DNA from: Sphingobacterium sp. SYP-B4668
Lineage (GTDB): Bacteria > Bacteroidota > Bacteroidia > Sphingobacteriales > Sphingobacteriaceae
Assembly (NCBI RefSeq): GCF_027627455.1
Contig: NZ_CP115483.1
Span: 1,612,001-1,676,000, forward strand
Direction of reading: 5' to 3'
Length of the DNA stretch: 64,000 nucleotides
Shown: one piece after another, positions 20,201-29,189 of the stretch
Position numbering within the stretch: the first letter of the stretch is position 1
Layout of the letters: each line of letters begins with the position of its first letter
The notes under the pieces: generated by a model
Told to the model about the DNA's origin: nothing
Seen by the model: only the letters and a program-made list of their open reading frames with translations
Databases searched by the model: none
Position numbers and translations under genes: made by a program

Positions 20201-20444
20201 GCAAAATTCAGCCTTTAATAGGGTGAGTACAGCATACCTAAGGTTGAAAAGTGTGGAATTGGGATATACGCTTCCGAAATGGAAGACCACGTCTTCGATG
20301 AGTCTACGTGTGTTTGCAAATGCATATAACATCTTCACGATCACGGGGGTCAAGTTTGTCGATCCTGAGCATCCGGATGATGATTTGGGACGGATGTATC
20401 CATTGAACAAAACTTATTCAATGGGTTTGTCACTCACTTTTTAA
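17265..20444 (+). CDS. SusC/RagA-family TonB-dependent transporter (PUL 2)
   Basis: 1059 residues with signal peptide (…VCVPSVIWAQQ, cleavage near 30). A CarboxypepD_reg-like domain (about 33-105, LSGRVVDANSAPLAGVVVRV) precedes the TonB-box-like ETVVVVGYGTQKK, the plug (NMLAGRIAGVRV, LVIIDGVPR, YGVRSANGVVLVTTKKGK) and the barrel, ending in KTYSMGLSLTF. No STN domain is present. It starts 20 bases after GH76 and should import manno-oligosaccharides together with the next gene product. Confidence 0.95.
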   Translation: MIKLQCTKRWHVGILLMLMAVCVPSVIWAQQRTLSGRVVDANSAPLAGVVVRVLDATVKAETSTDADGRFSLGATGGTVLQFSYVGYVTKQERIEGRTNIQVQLQSSETELETVVVVGYGTQKKVTLTGAVSGVKGSEMRQTKNENPQNMLAGRIAGVRVWQKSAEPGAYSANFDIRGMGAPLVIIDGVPRTTEDFQRLNPSDIEDVSVLKDGSAAIYGVRSANGVVLVTTKKGKAGKVSMGYNASYTFQKPSGMPKLADAFEAMTLYNEKSMNKIEGGGLIYGEDFFEDYRNGTRKSSDWNSLVFSDYAPQTQHDLNVSGGSDRVQYYVAGGYLYQEGFFKSGDLNYKKYNLRSNINAKLAEGLNLEVNLSGMADVQNNPYTSSVDIIRNYWKQGVLFPAYADPEGTLLNYEGLDLQQNTVAMMTSDISGYRKYKKKTFQSSASLNYDLGTLTDALKGFTAKALIGYDYRTDNNTIFRKEYYQYALDKTTNKYIQSLYSPSSPNQLRREMFDKQQLLTQFMLNYDRTFGENHKVSGLVGWETQKNDGDNFYGLKNLAYGADQLLAGVEDGSMVGMSAGLRDFYDEAKQALIGRANYDYAGRYIAEVQFRYDGSSRFAKGHQWGFFPSASVAWRISEEPIFKSISALSFVNQLKVRASYGVLGDDLANEWDFGWMPGYIYPATSGNAAGGYNNQYAPGYMFGGKFVTGVNRKAIANDLITWYEAKTFNVGVDFDGWNGLFGFTLDYFDRRRSGLFERRTSTFPTVIGLTAPLENVNSDRHYGLELELKHRNRINDFSYNVRAIATVTRNKFLTAVQNGPYKNSYDRWRNDNLNQRYQGFQFGYEAAGRYTDWNDIRNYPIYKERDILPGDYKYMDWNGDGEINGQDEHPFALDQTPWVNFSLNLETAYKNFDLSLLLQGSALGSMEYKEPLYAIWGSNGGGTLEQYLDRWHPVDPTADPYDPATEWVSGYYGYTGRYPKQNSAFNRVSTAYLRLKSVELGYTLPKWKTTSSMSLRVFANAYNIFTITGVKFVDPEHPDDDLGRMYPLNKTYSMGLSLTF

Positions 20445-20476
20445 GGCAATAAGGAGTTGTTGAATTTAAATTAAAG

Positions 20477-22540
20477 ATGATGAAAAAAATATTTGTTATA
20501 TTATCACTACTGGGTACATTAAGCTTCTCGGCTTGTGTAGACCTGGATATAGCCCCTAAAACGGTTGTCTCGGATGATGACCTTTTGGATAATGCCGCCG
20601 GGATGGACATCTACTTGGCACGTATGTATAGCTGGATGCCCTTCGAGGATTTTAAATATATGGGAGAGTGGGGGATAGAGTTTAACGGCTGGTTGGCATC
20701 TATTGGTATCGATGGCACCGGAGAAGCGGTGAACAGGGATGGGATTACGAGGGCTTTTACCGGCGAACGCACAGCATATTGGGGCCGGGGGCTTACCTTG
20801 ATCCGGGATGCCAATCATCTGATTGAAACGCTACCCACCTACAAAGATAACTTTGACGAAGATACGTACAACCATTATTTGGGTGAAGCGTATTACGTGA
20901 GAGCGACAACTTTCTATGCGATGGCTAGACGTTTCGGTGGAATACCTTTGGTGACCAAGGCCATTCAATACCCCGCAGATCCGGTGGCATTGGAAGTGCC
21001 GCGCGCGAGTGAAGAGGAAACATGGGATCAAATCCTTAAGGATTATGATGAAGCTATCCGCTTGATGAAACCGAAAAGTCCCAAATCGGGATATTCGAAT
21101 AAATATGTGGCATTGGCATTTAAATCACAAGCGGCATTATATGCTGGGAGTGTGGCTAAGTACAATGAGACGGTATCGGGACGATTGACAGGATTGGGTA
21201 TCAAGACAGGGGTGCGGGTCATTGGTTTTGCTCCGGATAGATGGCAGCCAGCAGCCGAGCGTTACTTTGCGGAAGCCTATAAAGCTGCACGGGAGATCAT
21301 GAATACAGGTGGCTACTCGCTATACAAGAAAAAATGGCTAGCCAATGATAAGGAGGCGCAATATCAAAATATGGTGGACATGTTCAGCGATCTGAGCAGC
21401 CCCGAGAATATCTATGTCAAGGAATATATGTATCCAACGACAACGCATAGCTTTGATGCATTCAGTTCTCCATTTAGTTTCCGTTCGCCGCTTTCTGCAG
21501 GGAGTTGTCCAACATTGGATTTTATGGAACTGTTCGATGGCTTCGCTCGCTATCCAAATGGAACGCTGAAGGTGACGACGGGAAATAGTAATAGCGAAGG
21601 TGATTATTTACTGTATGATAAGCCGATGGATTTATTCAAAGACGCTGAACCTCGCTTGCGCGCATATGTTATCTTTCCAGGGGATCAGTTCAGAGGTAAA
21701 GAGATGGAAGTAAGAGCGGGAGTATATACAGGACAAGCTCCTGTAAAACCCTTATTCTCCAACTATTCATATGCTACGGCAGATAGCCGCTATCAGCAAT
21801 TGAGTGCTTATACACAATCACCTAAAACACTATATCTAAGCCCTCGGAATGGTGAAGGGCAGGAAACTGTGGACTATAATGGACAACAGATGACGGCCGC
21901 AGGCACTGATGGTCCCTTCTATGATAATGGTGAGGCGACGTTGACGGGTTTTTACATCCGGAAGTGGTTGCAAACGAATCCTTCTGTGGAAATCGGAGAG
22001 GGTAAATCTGCACAACCTTTTATCCTGATGCGCTATGCGGAGGTTTTATTGAATGCGGCTGAAGCTGCTATCGAGCTGAGAACAATGGGCGCCAACTCTC
22101 CAGATGGAAGCGATCTGCAGCAAGTGGCGACGCAGGCTGTAAATGAAATTCGCGAACGCGCGGGGGCTAATCTATTGTCGAATGCGTTGACGGCGGATGT
22201 AGCAGGTAGGAATATCGTGCGCAAAGAAAGACGCAAAGAGCTGGCCTTTGAACACAAAACGAAGTGGGATCTACGCCGCTGGAGAGTGTCCCACTATGAT
22301 GGGCGTGACGGATTCTGGGGTGAGAATAAAGACAAGAACGGCTACAGCAACAACGAAAACTTCCGCTTTCGTGGTCTATACCCATTCTTCTCTACGACAA
22401 CAGGTAAATATTTCTTTGACGCGCGTTTTCAATGGGTAAGCACCAAGACCTTTTCGTATACGCCATTGGATTACTATTTCGAAATACCGGGTGGAGAGGT
22501 TGCGAAAAGTCCGGTAATCGACCAACAACCAAACCGTTAA
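20477..22540 (+). CDS. SusD/RagB-family glycan-binding lipoprotein (PUL 2)
   Basis: 687 residues with a lipoprotein leader ending SFSAC. The SusD fold is shown by the N-terminal DDLLDNAAGMDIYLARMYSW block, the TPR-like GEAYYVRATTFYAMARRFGGIPLVTK helix pair and the C-terminal signature VRKERRKELAFEHKTKWDLRRW. It partners the SusC encoded 32 bases upstream. The sequence is only distantly related to the SusD of PUL 1, as expected if the two loci handle different glycans. Confidence 0.94.
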   Translation: MMKKIFVILSLLGTLSFSACVDLDIAPKTVVSDDDLLDNAAGMDIYLARMYSWMPFEDFKYMGEWGIEFNGWLASIGIDGTGEAVNRDGITRAFTGERTAYWGRGLTLIRDANHLIETLPTYKDNFDEDTYNHYLGEAYYVRATTFYAMARRFGGIPLVTKAIQYPADPVALEVPRASEEETWDQILKDYDEAIRLMKPKSPKSGYSNKYVALAFKSQAALYAGSVAKYNETVSGRLTGLGIKTGVRVIGFAPDRWQPAAERYFAEAYKAAREIMNTGGYSLYKKKWLANDKEAQYQNMVDMFSDLSSPENIYVKEYMYPTTTHSFDAFSSPFSFRSPLSAGSCPTLDFMELFDGFARYPNGTLKVTTGNSNSEGDYLLYDKPMDLFKDAEPRLRAYVIFPGDQFRGKEMEVRAGVYTGQAPVKPLFSNYSYATADSRYQQLSAYTQSPKTLYLSPRNGEGQETVDYNGQQMTAAGTDGPFYDNGEATLTGFYIRKWLQTNPSVEIGEGKSAQPFILMRYAEVLLNAAEAAIELRTMGANSPDGSDLQQVATQAVNEIRERAGANLLSNALTADVAGRNIVRKERRKELAFEHKTKWDLRRWRVSHYDGRDGFWGENKDKNGYSNNENFRFRGLYPFFSTTTGKYFFDARFQWVSTKTFSYTPLDYYFEIPGGEVAKSPVIDQQPNR

Positions 22541-22559
22541 TTTTTAAAAGATTCAGAAG

Positions 22560-23381
22560 ATGAAATATATAATTTTAAATACATTGATGAGCGCTTCTTT
22601 GCTATTCGCTTCTTGCAGCTTTTTCGAGAAGGACAATATGGAAGCTCCCTCTGTAACCATACAGGGCGAAGTCGTGGATGTGGCTACCGGTAAACGCGTG
22701 TTGACGGATCAGGGAAGTGAAGGGATTCGTGTCAGACTGACCGAGTTGAGTTGGGGGGATAACGTAGAGCATAATCCTGATTTTTATTGTATGCCGGATG
22801 GTAGTTTTCAAAATACGAGATTGTTTAAAGGCAATTACAACGTGACTGTAGACGGACCTTTCGTTCCTTTGGTGAGGAAAACCGCCGATGGAGCGACCCT
22901 TGCGGATGAGAGTAAAGTGATGGATCTGGATGGTACGACGAAAGTAAAATTTGAAGTGCAACCATTTTTGAATGTAGAATGGGTGGATGAGCCAACAGTG
23001 AGTAATGGAAAGATTACTGCACGGGTGCGAGTAACCCGCGGAGTGACAGACGAAATATTCCGTAGCAAAATCGAGCCGATGGGAAATTACAGCGCTGATT
23101 TCTTAAACGTCACTGATGTGCAACTATTTGTCAGCTACTCCTCAACGGTCGGATATCGCGCACGGGATCAGCGTTGGTCAAACGAAATAAAATACAGTGA
23201 ACAAGCTTTTAACCCGTTGTTAGGGCAAATTGTTACAATCGAATCAAAGGATGCTATCCCCATTCCAGCTGGACGTACGGTATTTGTGCGGGCAGCTGCG
23301 CGAATCAATTACGATACACCAAGGGGAAGTGGTACTAAAAGGTGGAACTATAACGAGGCAAAAGCTGTAGTGATACCTTAA
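22560..23381 (+). CDS. DUF3823-family lipoprotein
   Basis: 273 residues, leader ending LLFASC (lipobox). The body is all-beta: an N-terminal transthyretin-like domain (ITIQGEVVD-type strand, APSVTIQGEVVDVATGKRV at about 30-48, then DGSFQNTRLFKGNYNVTVDGPFVP) and a second beta domain (about 140-273). This arrangement is typical of DUF3823 proteins that sit directly after SusD in many Bacteroidota PULs, probably as accessory surface glycan-binding proteins. It starts 20 bases after SusD. Confidence 0.85.
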   Translation: MKYIILNTLMSASLLFASCSFFEKDNMEAPSVTIQGEVVDVATGKRVLTDQGSEGIRVRLTELSWGDNVEHNPDFYCMPDGSFQNTRLFKGNYNVTVDGPFVPLVRKTADGATLADESKVMDLDGTTKVKFEVQPFLNVEWVDEPTVSNGKITARVRVTRGVTDEIFRSKIEPMGNYSADFLNVTDVQLFVSYSSTVGYRARDQRWSNEIKYSEQAFNPLLGQIVTIESKDAIPIPAGRTVFVRAAARINYDTPRGSGTKRWNYNEAKAVVIP

Positions 23382-23430
23382 TAGCGCATCCTGTTAACGT
23401 CATAAAATCAATAAAATAAACGTAAAGCCA

Positions 23431-25605
23431 ATGAAACATTTTGTTATGCTATCCTGCCTCTTGGGTATGGTCGGGCAGTCACATGCTCAGGTCAAAGATA
23501 ATGTCAAGACGACTTTTCAAAGTTCGAGAGAATGGAGACCAACTATCGACAATCGCGCAGATGCTGTCATGATATATGGAACTGGAGGTAATCCTTCTGA
23601 CAAATCTAGACGAATCCCCTTTGAAGATCGAGTGAAATCCTGGCGGGATAGGGGATATATTACTCATTTTATGACGGGAATCGCTTGGGGTGAATACCAA
23701 GATTATTTCACTGGCGAGTGGGATGGTAAGAAGCATCTCGATGAAGGACAGGTGACTATGAAAGGGGATACCATATGGCACGGACATATGGTACCTTATA
23801 TTGTACCGACTCAAAATTTTCTAAAATACCTGAAGGAAAAGCATGTCAAAAGGGTCATTGATGCGGGTATTGATGCCATTTTTATGGAGGAACCAGAATT
23901 TTGGGCAAGGGCGGGTTACAGCGAAGCTTTCAAGCGGGAATGGAAAAGCTACTACGGATTTGACTGGAGACCCCAACATGAATCTCCTGAGAATACGTAT
24001 TTGTCAAATAAATTGAAATACTGGTTGTATTATAATGCCTTGAATGAGGTCTTTACCTATGCAAAAGAATACGGTAAGACCAAAGGTATGGATGTTAAAT
24101 GCTATGTGCCGACACATTCGCTTGTCAACTACTCGCAATGGATGATCGTAAGCCCAGAGGCGAGCTTGGCTTCGCTCCCAAGCGTAGATGGCTACATCGC
24201 GCAGGTGTGGACTGGGACCTCGCGAGAGCCCAATTATTTTAATGGAATCGAGAAGGAGCGGGTGTTTGAAACTGCTTTTTTGGAATACGGCTCGATGGAG
24301 TCTATGACTGCACCGACGGGACGAAAAATGTTTTTCTTGACCGATCCAATCGAGGACTGGCCGAGAGACTGGGTGGATTATAAGAAAAATTATGAAGCGA
24401 CCTTCACCGCGCAATTGCTATATCCTAAGATCGCGGACTACGAAGTGATGCCCTGGCCCGAACGTATTTATGAGGGGTTGTATAAGACAAGCGCAAATAG
24501 CGATAAGAAAGAGCAAATTCCTCGCCATTATTCTACGCAGATGCAGGTCATGATCAACAGCTTGAATACAATGCCGCAATCGGAAACGAAGGTGTCGGGC
24601 TCTAATGGAATCAGTGTATTGATGTCTAATTCGTTGATGTTTCAACGCTTTCCAAACCATGCTGGGTATGATGATCCGCAGTTGGCCAATTTTTATGGAC
24701 AGGCATTGCCATTTCTAAAAAGAGGGGTGCCAGTTAAGACGGTACACTTGGAAAATGTAGGATATCAACAGGCACTTGCTGAGACGAAGGTACTGCTGAT
24801 GACATATGCTAACATGAAACCCATGGAGCTCCAGTCGCATCAGCATTTGGCAGATTGGGTAAAAATGGGTGGAGCGTTGGTATACAGTGGCTCTGATCAA
24901 GATCCTTTCCAATCGGTACAGGAATGGTGGAACACCAAGGGTAATGCGTATGCAAGTCCTTCTGATCATCTCTTTGAATTAATGGGTATTTCGGCAGGAG
25001 CTAAAGAGGGTGTTTATAAGTATGGAAAAGGTACGGTAGCGATTATCAGGAAAGACCCGAAAGAGTTTGTTGTTAAGGCGAACAATGCACAGCAGTTGCT
25101 TGACGTAGTGAAGGATTTATATGAGAAGCAACCTAAGGCGGGCAAATTGGCCTTCAAGAATAGCTTTTATCTACAACGTGGCGTGTATGACCTAGTGGCT
25201 GTACTCGAAGAGAGTGTTAGCAATGAACCTTACCGAATTACTGGTCATTTGATTGATCTGTATAACCCTCAATTGCCGATATTGACTACAAAAATGGTCC
25301 AGCCGGGTGAACAAAGTCTGTTTCTGAACATTGACCGTGTGAAAGATAAAAAGAGACCTCAAGTGTTAGCGGCAGCTTCTAGGGCTTACAATGAGCAAAT
25401 TGCATCTAATTCTTATGCGTATATTGCCAAAAGCCCAATAAATACAACCAATATATCAAGGGTGCTGCTGCCTCAAAAACCTAAAAGTGTGCAAGTAGAT
25501 AATAAAGAGGTTTGGGAAGAACAAAACTGGGATCAGCAGACTAAAACGTACCTTCTTGGGTTTGAAAACAACCCGGATGGGGTATCGGTCATGTTTAAGT
25601 GGTAA
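23431..25605 (+). CDS. Secreted glycosidase-like protein of PUL 2, family unassigned
   Basis: 724 residues with a signal peptide (MKHFVMLSCLLGMVGQSHAQ). The first about 370 residues look like a TIM-barrel hydrolase: DAVMIYGTGG, YITHFMTGIAWGEYQDYF, AGIDAIFMEEPEFWARAGYS, GMDVKCYVPTHSL, VDGYIAQVWTG and FLEYGSMES. The glutamates in FMEEPEFW and in FLEYGSM are candidate acid/base and nucleophile. Residues about 390-560 resemble the Rossmann-like GH42-type trimerisation/amidotransferase-like domain (FLKRGVPVKTVHLENV, WVKMGGALVYSGSDQD). A C-terminal beta domain follows. I cannot place it in a CAZy family. Its place between DUF3823 and GH92 implies a role in mannan or mannan side-chain breakdown. Confidence 0.62.
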   Translation: MKHFVMLSCLLGMVGQSHAQVKDNVKTTFQSSREWRPTIDNRADAVMIYGTGGNPSDKSRRIPFEDRVKSWRDRGYITHFMTGIAWGEYQDYFTGEWDGKKHLDEGQVTMKGDTIWHGHMVPYIVPTQNFLKYLKEKHVKRVIDAGIDAIFMEEPEFWARAGYSEAFKREWKSYYGFDWRPQHESPENTYLSNKLKYWLYYNALNEVFTYAKEYGKTKGMDVKCYVPTHSLVNYSQWMIVSPEASLASLPSVDGYIAQVWTGTSREPNYFNGIEKERVFETAFLEYGSMESMTAPTGRKMFFLTDPIEDWPRDWVDYKKNYEATFTAQLLYPKIADYEVMPWPERIYEGLYKTSANSDKKEQIPRHYSTQMQVMINSLNTMPQSETKVSGSNGISVLMSNSLMFQRFPNHAGYDDPQLANFYGQALPFLKRGVPVKTVHLENVGYQQALAETKVLLMTYANMKPMELQSHQHLADWVKMGGALVYSGSDQDPFQSVQEWWNTKGNAYASPSDHLFELMGISAGAKEGVYKYGKGTVAIIRKDPKEFVVKANNAQQLLDVVKDLYEKQPKAGKLAFKNSFYLQRGVYDLVAVLEESVSNEPYRITGHLIDLYNPQLPILTTKMVQPGEQSLFLNIDRVKDKKRPQVLAAASRAYNEQIASNSYAYIAKSPINTTNISRVLLPQKPKSVQVDNKEVWEEQNWDQQTKTYLLGFENNPDGVSVMFKW

Positions 25606-25645
25606 TTACATAATGGAAAGTGATAAATTAATCAAACAAGTGAAA

Positions 25646-27928
25646 ATGAAGCATATCTTATTATTGGTAGTCGTACTTTTGAATTTTACGCATTTGGCAA
25701 AAGCCGAAAAGAAAGAGCCAATCGACTATGTCAGTATATTGGTGGGTACACAGTCCAAGCACTCCCTGTCGACAGGCAATACTTATCCCGCGATAGCACG
25801 CCCTTGGGGTATGAATTTTTGGACGCCGCAGACGGGTAAGATGGGTGATGGATGGGCATATGTGTATACTGCGGATAAGATACGTGGCTTTAAACAGACA
25901 CACCAGCCTAGTCCATGGATCAACGACTATGGACAATTCTCTATTATGCCAGTGACCACCAAGCCTACATTTGATGAAGAGGAACGGGCAAGTTGGTTTT
26001 CGCATAAGGCGGAAACGGCATCCCCGCATTACTATAGTGTATACCTGGCCGATCACGATGTGGTCACGGAGATTAGCCCTACTTCAAGAGCTGCAATGTT
26101 CAGATTTACATTTCCTGAACGCGCCAAATCATATGTGGTGGTCGATGCATTTGACAATAATTCGTATGTCAAGATTATTCCCGGAAAAAACCGGATAGTA
26201 GGTTACACCACCAAAAATAACGGAGGTGTACCGGAGAATTTTAAGAACTATTTTATTATCGAGTTTGACAAGCCATTTACATACACAGCTGCGGTGCGTG
26301 ACGGAAAGATAGAGGACAATAATTTGGAAGCTCAGGTAAACCATGCTGGCGGAATTATTGGCTTTACGACCAAAAAAGGGGAGCAAGTACATGCTCGGGT
26401 GGCGTCTTCATTTATTAGTCTGGAACAGGCAGAATTGAATCTGAAAGAATTAGAAAACAAATCTTTCGATCAGGTGAAAAATGAAGGCCGTAAGGAGTGG
26501 AATGAAGTGCTGGGAAAAATAGAAATTGAAGATAATAACATTGATAATCTTAGGACATTTTATTCGAATTTCTATAGAACGTTACTTTTTCCAAGAAGCT
26601 TTTACGAATACGATGCGAATGGAGAAGTAGTCCATTACAGTCCGTATAATGGACAAGTGCTACCGGGGTATATGTTTACGGATACCGGGTTTTGGGATAC
26701 TTTTCGGAGTTTATTCCCGCTATTGAATGTGCTATTCCCGACGATGAACGAAAAGATGCAAGAGGGATTGGTGAATGCATATAAGGAAAGCGGATTTTTG
26801 CCGGAATGGGCCAGCCCTGGACATCGGGACTGTATGGTGGGTAACAACTCGGCGTCGGTGGTAGCGGATGCTTATATGAAAGGATTGAAGGGTTATGACA
26901 TCGAGAAGCTATGGGAGGCAGTGGTACATGGGGCAAATGCGGTCCATCCACAGATCAGATCTACAGGCCGATTGGGATATGAGCACTATAACACACTAGG
27001 CTATGTACCGTATGATGTAAAAATCAACGAAAATGCAGCGCGTACATTGGAATATGCTTACAATGACTGGTGTATCTATCAACTTGGCAAGAAATTGGGG
27101 AAGCCGAAAAAAGAACTCGAAATATATGCACAACGTGCAATGAACTACAAGAATCTATATGATCCGAGCCACAAATTGATGCGTGGAAAGAATAAGGACG
27201 GTAATTTTCAATCACCATTTAACCCATTGAAATGGGGGGATGCTTTCACGGAGGGAAATAGCTGGCATTACACATGGTCGGTATTTCATGATCCACAAGG
27301 GTTAATAGATTTGATGGGGGGAACACGTGAATTTAACACGATGTTGGATTCTATTTTCAGCGTTCCGCCTTTATTCGACGAGAGCTACTATGGCTCGGTG
27401 ATTCACGAAATTAGAGAAATGCAAATCATGAACATGGGGAATTATGCACATGGTAATCAACCTATCCAGCACATGATTTATCTCTATAACTATTCAAAGG
27501 AGCCTTGGAAGGCACAATACTGGACGCGAGAGGTAATGGATAAATTGTATAGCGCTAGTCCCGATGGATACTGTGGAGATGAAGACAATGGACAGACTTC
27601 GGCATGGTATGTATTCTCTGCACTGGGATTCTATCCTGTGTGTCCAGGCACAGACGAGTATATCTTAAGTGCACCGCTTTTTAAGAAGGCGACGGTAAAA
27701 CTTGAGAATGGCAAGGAGGTCGTAATTAATGCACCGAACAACACGAAAGAGACACGTTACGTCAATACAATGAAGGTGAATGGTGCGGAATACAGTAAAA
27801 ATTATTTGACGCATGACCTGTTGATGAAGGGAGCGAAAATTGATTACGGAATGTCTACTGTAGCCAATAAGAATAGAGGGGTGAATACAGCTGATTTGCC
27901 GTATTCCTTCAGTTCGGAGAAGAAGTAG
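25646..27928 (+). CDS. GH92-family alpha-mannosidase
   Basis: 760 residues from the ATG at 25646, chosen because it starts a signal peptide (MKHILLLVVVLLNFTHLAKA); the open frame extends back to 25556 inside the previous gene. GH92 landmarks run through the protein: VGTQ and GNTYPAIARPWGMNFWTPQTG near the N-terminus, GFKQTHQPSPWINDYG, YTDTGFWDTFRSLFPL-type helix (FTDTGFWDTFRSLFPLLNVL), YGSVIHEIREM and GDEDNGQTSAWYVFSALGFYP, whose aspartates match the calcium-linked catalytic base of the family. Enzymes of this family are calcium-dependent exo-alpha-mannosidases. The usual GNEP motif reads GNQP (in YAHGNQPIQH), which may bear on linkage preference. It is the last gene of PUL 2. Confidence 0.93.
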   Translation: MKHILLLVVVLLNFTHLAKAEKKEPIDYVSILVGTQSKHSLSTGNTYPAIARPWGMNFWTPQTGKMGDGWAYVYTADKIRGFKQTHQPSPWINDYGQFSIMPVTTKPTFDEEERASWFSHKAETASPHYYSVYLADHDVVTEISPTSRAAMFRFTFPERAKSYVVVDAFDNNSYVKIIPGKNRIVGYTTKNNGGVPENFKNYFIIEFDKPFTYTAAVRDGKIEDNNLEAQVNHAGGIIGFTTKKGEQVHARVASSFISLEQAELNLKELENKSFDQVKNEGRKEWNEVLGKIEIEDNNIDNLRTFYSNFYRTLLFPRSFYEYDANGEVVHYSPYNGQVLPGYMFTDTGFWDTFRSLFPLLNVLFPTMNEKMQEGLVNAYKESGFLPEWASPGHRDCMVGNNSASVVADAYMKGLKGYDIEKLWEAVVHGANAVHPQIRSTGRLGYEHYNTLGYVPYDVKINENAARTLEYAYNDWCIYQLGKKLGKPKKELEIYAQRAMNYKNLYDPSHKLMRGKNKDGNFQSPFNPLKWGDAFTEGNSWHYTWSVFHDPQGLIDLMGGTREFNTMLDSIFSVPPLFDESYYGSVIHEIREMQIMNMGNYAHGNQPIQHMIYLYNYSKEPWKAQYWTREVMDKLYSASPDGYCGDEDNGQTSAWYVFSALGFYPVCPGTDEYILSAPLFKKATVKLENGKEVVINAPNNTKETRYVNTMKVNGAEYSKNYLTHDLLMKGAKIDYGMSTVANKNRGVNTADLPYSFSSEKK

Positions 27929-27972
27929 ATGAAAATATTACAGTCTTAAGAACGGAATAGTATAAGGCTGAA

Positions 27973-28010
27973 CAGAGAAGGGGTTCCGCAATTGCGGAAC
28001 CCCTTCTCTG
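27973..28010 (+). terminator. 38-nt perfect palindrome terminating PUL 2
   Basis: CAGAGAAGGGGTTCCGCAA is followed immediately by its exact reverse complement (19 + 19 bases), then CTTTTATATT. As RNA it makes a long GC-rich hairpin with a short U-rich tail, 44 bases after the GH92 stop. A T-run is present only on the + side, so it serves the + strand operon. Confidence 0.85.
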
Positions 28011-28152
28011 CTTTTATATTGTTATCCGCCAGTGGGTGAATCGACACGATGTTCAATTGCGTTGGTGCAGTCTGAGCTATATGGATATTTCATATTAAGA
28101 TAGGATTTGAATCTGTCAAATGAATGGGCATAGGGTGAAGTCCTCATGCTGC

Positions 28153-28581
28153 CTACTTTTTGGAAGTACGCATAGCCTTGATTTTTGTGATAGAGTCGTC
28201 TTGAATGAAATGTTTATAGGTTGCTGTTTCCATCCCATATAGGGCGAGTTTACCATCGGCATTGCAATGTATCCCAAAGCCATGCGTCTTGGTTAAGGGG
28301 GAAGCACGCATGCAGGCTTGTCCTTTAGAAAAAAAATCTGCCCTATGCCGGGGGTGCTCCGTCTTTAGCAAATCATATCGATAGGCAAATACTTCAAATA
28401 GGACGTCATCGGATGTGAATTGATAAGGGGCATTCCGAATAATTTCATATTGTAAAGCGGCAACGGTCTTTTTGTCTCCCCTTATGATAGGTGGGGTGCC
28501 AGCGGTTACTTTAGTATCTGGAGCCACTTCAATAAAGGTGTCAAAATAGTTAGTCGTATGTATTTGATTATTGTCTTTCAT
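28153..28581 (-). CDS. DUF6157-family protein
   Basis: 142 residues, cytoplasmic (no signal). The sequence matches my memory of the DUF6157 family along its whole length: IHTTNYFDTFIEVAPD at the N-terminus, KKTVAALQYEIIRNAPYQFTSDDVLF, then FFSKGQACMRASPLTKTHGFG and a C-terminal KAMR motif. The function is unknown; members are widespread small proteins in soil bacteria. It is the first gene of PUL-independent, minus-strand small genes here. The 142 bases between it and the PUL 2 terminator show nothing notable. Confidence 0.8.
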   Translation of the reverse strand: MKDNNQIHTTNYFDTFIEVAPDTKVTAGTPPIIRGDKKTVAALQYEIIRNAPYQFTSDDVLFEVFAYRYDLLKTEHPRHRADFFSKGQACMRASPLTKTHGFGIHCNADGKLALYGMETATYKHFIQDDSITKIKAMRTSKK

Positions 28582-28658
28582 ATTGTTTACGTCTATTATT
28601 TCTTTTAATTAAGTGGGGCTTCGGCAACTATGGAGCAACAATGTGAGAGTAGGGGGAC

Positions 28659-29165
28659 CTATACTGTTGGGTTGAAGACTTTGAACCACTCAGACAAGGT
28701 GTGGCGGCCTACCTCATAAAAGTATTTTACTTGCCATGCTTGCGTTTTTGTCGCTTGTTTGCTGTTGGTTACTATCCAAGGTGGATATACGCGTATGCCT
28801 CGCTTGCCTTCTTTTTGTGGTGTGGATACGATACCCCTATGAATGAGGGTACACATAGGGAAGATAAACTGCCCCAGACGATTGTCTTCTCTTATCGTGA
28901 TGATCAAGAAATCAAAACCATCTGACTGGGAGAACGGAACTGTAGTACCACAAACATCACGTTGCCAGATGGTAACGAATTGTCCGTTTTTGGCCGGGGT
29001 TATCTTGGCTGTGCGATGTAGAATGAGACATCCGTCTACTTCAAAAGTACAGGCATCATAGCGTTGACTCTCCTTATCCGCACGTTCATGGAATACGATC
29101 AGTCCTGCAGGTGTATATACCTGCTCTAGGATGCGACGTCGAATGGAAGATATAGAGGTGGTCAA
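28659..29165 (-). CDS. MepB-like protein
   Basis: 168 residues, no signal peptide. Features such as QRYDACTFEVDGCLILHRTAKITPAK, KNGQFVTIWQRD, SDGFDFLIITI and the C-terminal TQAWQVKYFYE resemble MepB, the protein of unknown function encoded beside the MepA efflux pump in Staphylococcus. In this window no efflux pump or MarR-type regulator is adjacent. Function unknown. It is 77 bases from DUF6157 and 24 bases from the lipoprotein gene, all on the minus strand. Confidence 0.72.
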   Translation of the reverse strand: MTTSISSIRRRILEQVYTPAGLIVFHERADKESQRYDACTFEVDGCLILHRTAKITPAKNGQFVTIWQRDVCGTTVPFSQSDGFDFLIITIREDNRLGQFIFPMCTLIHRGIVSTPQKEGKRGIRVYPPWIVTNSKQATKTQAWQVKYFYEVGRHTLSEWFKVFNPTV

Positions 29166-29189
29166 CGTTTGGTGTATTTGTATACAGAA

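Noticed and set aside
25556..25645. An earlier start for the GH92 gene, overlapping the previous gene
   Set aside because: The extension has no signal-like or conserved sequence, and the ATG at 25646 begins a clean signal peptide.
27973..28010. The 38-nt palindrome as a mobile-element end or recombination site
   Set aside because: It is single-copy in the window, sits right after an operon and is followed by a U-rich tail, so a terminator explains it.
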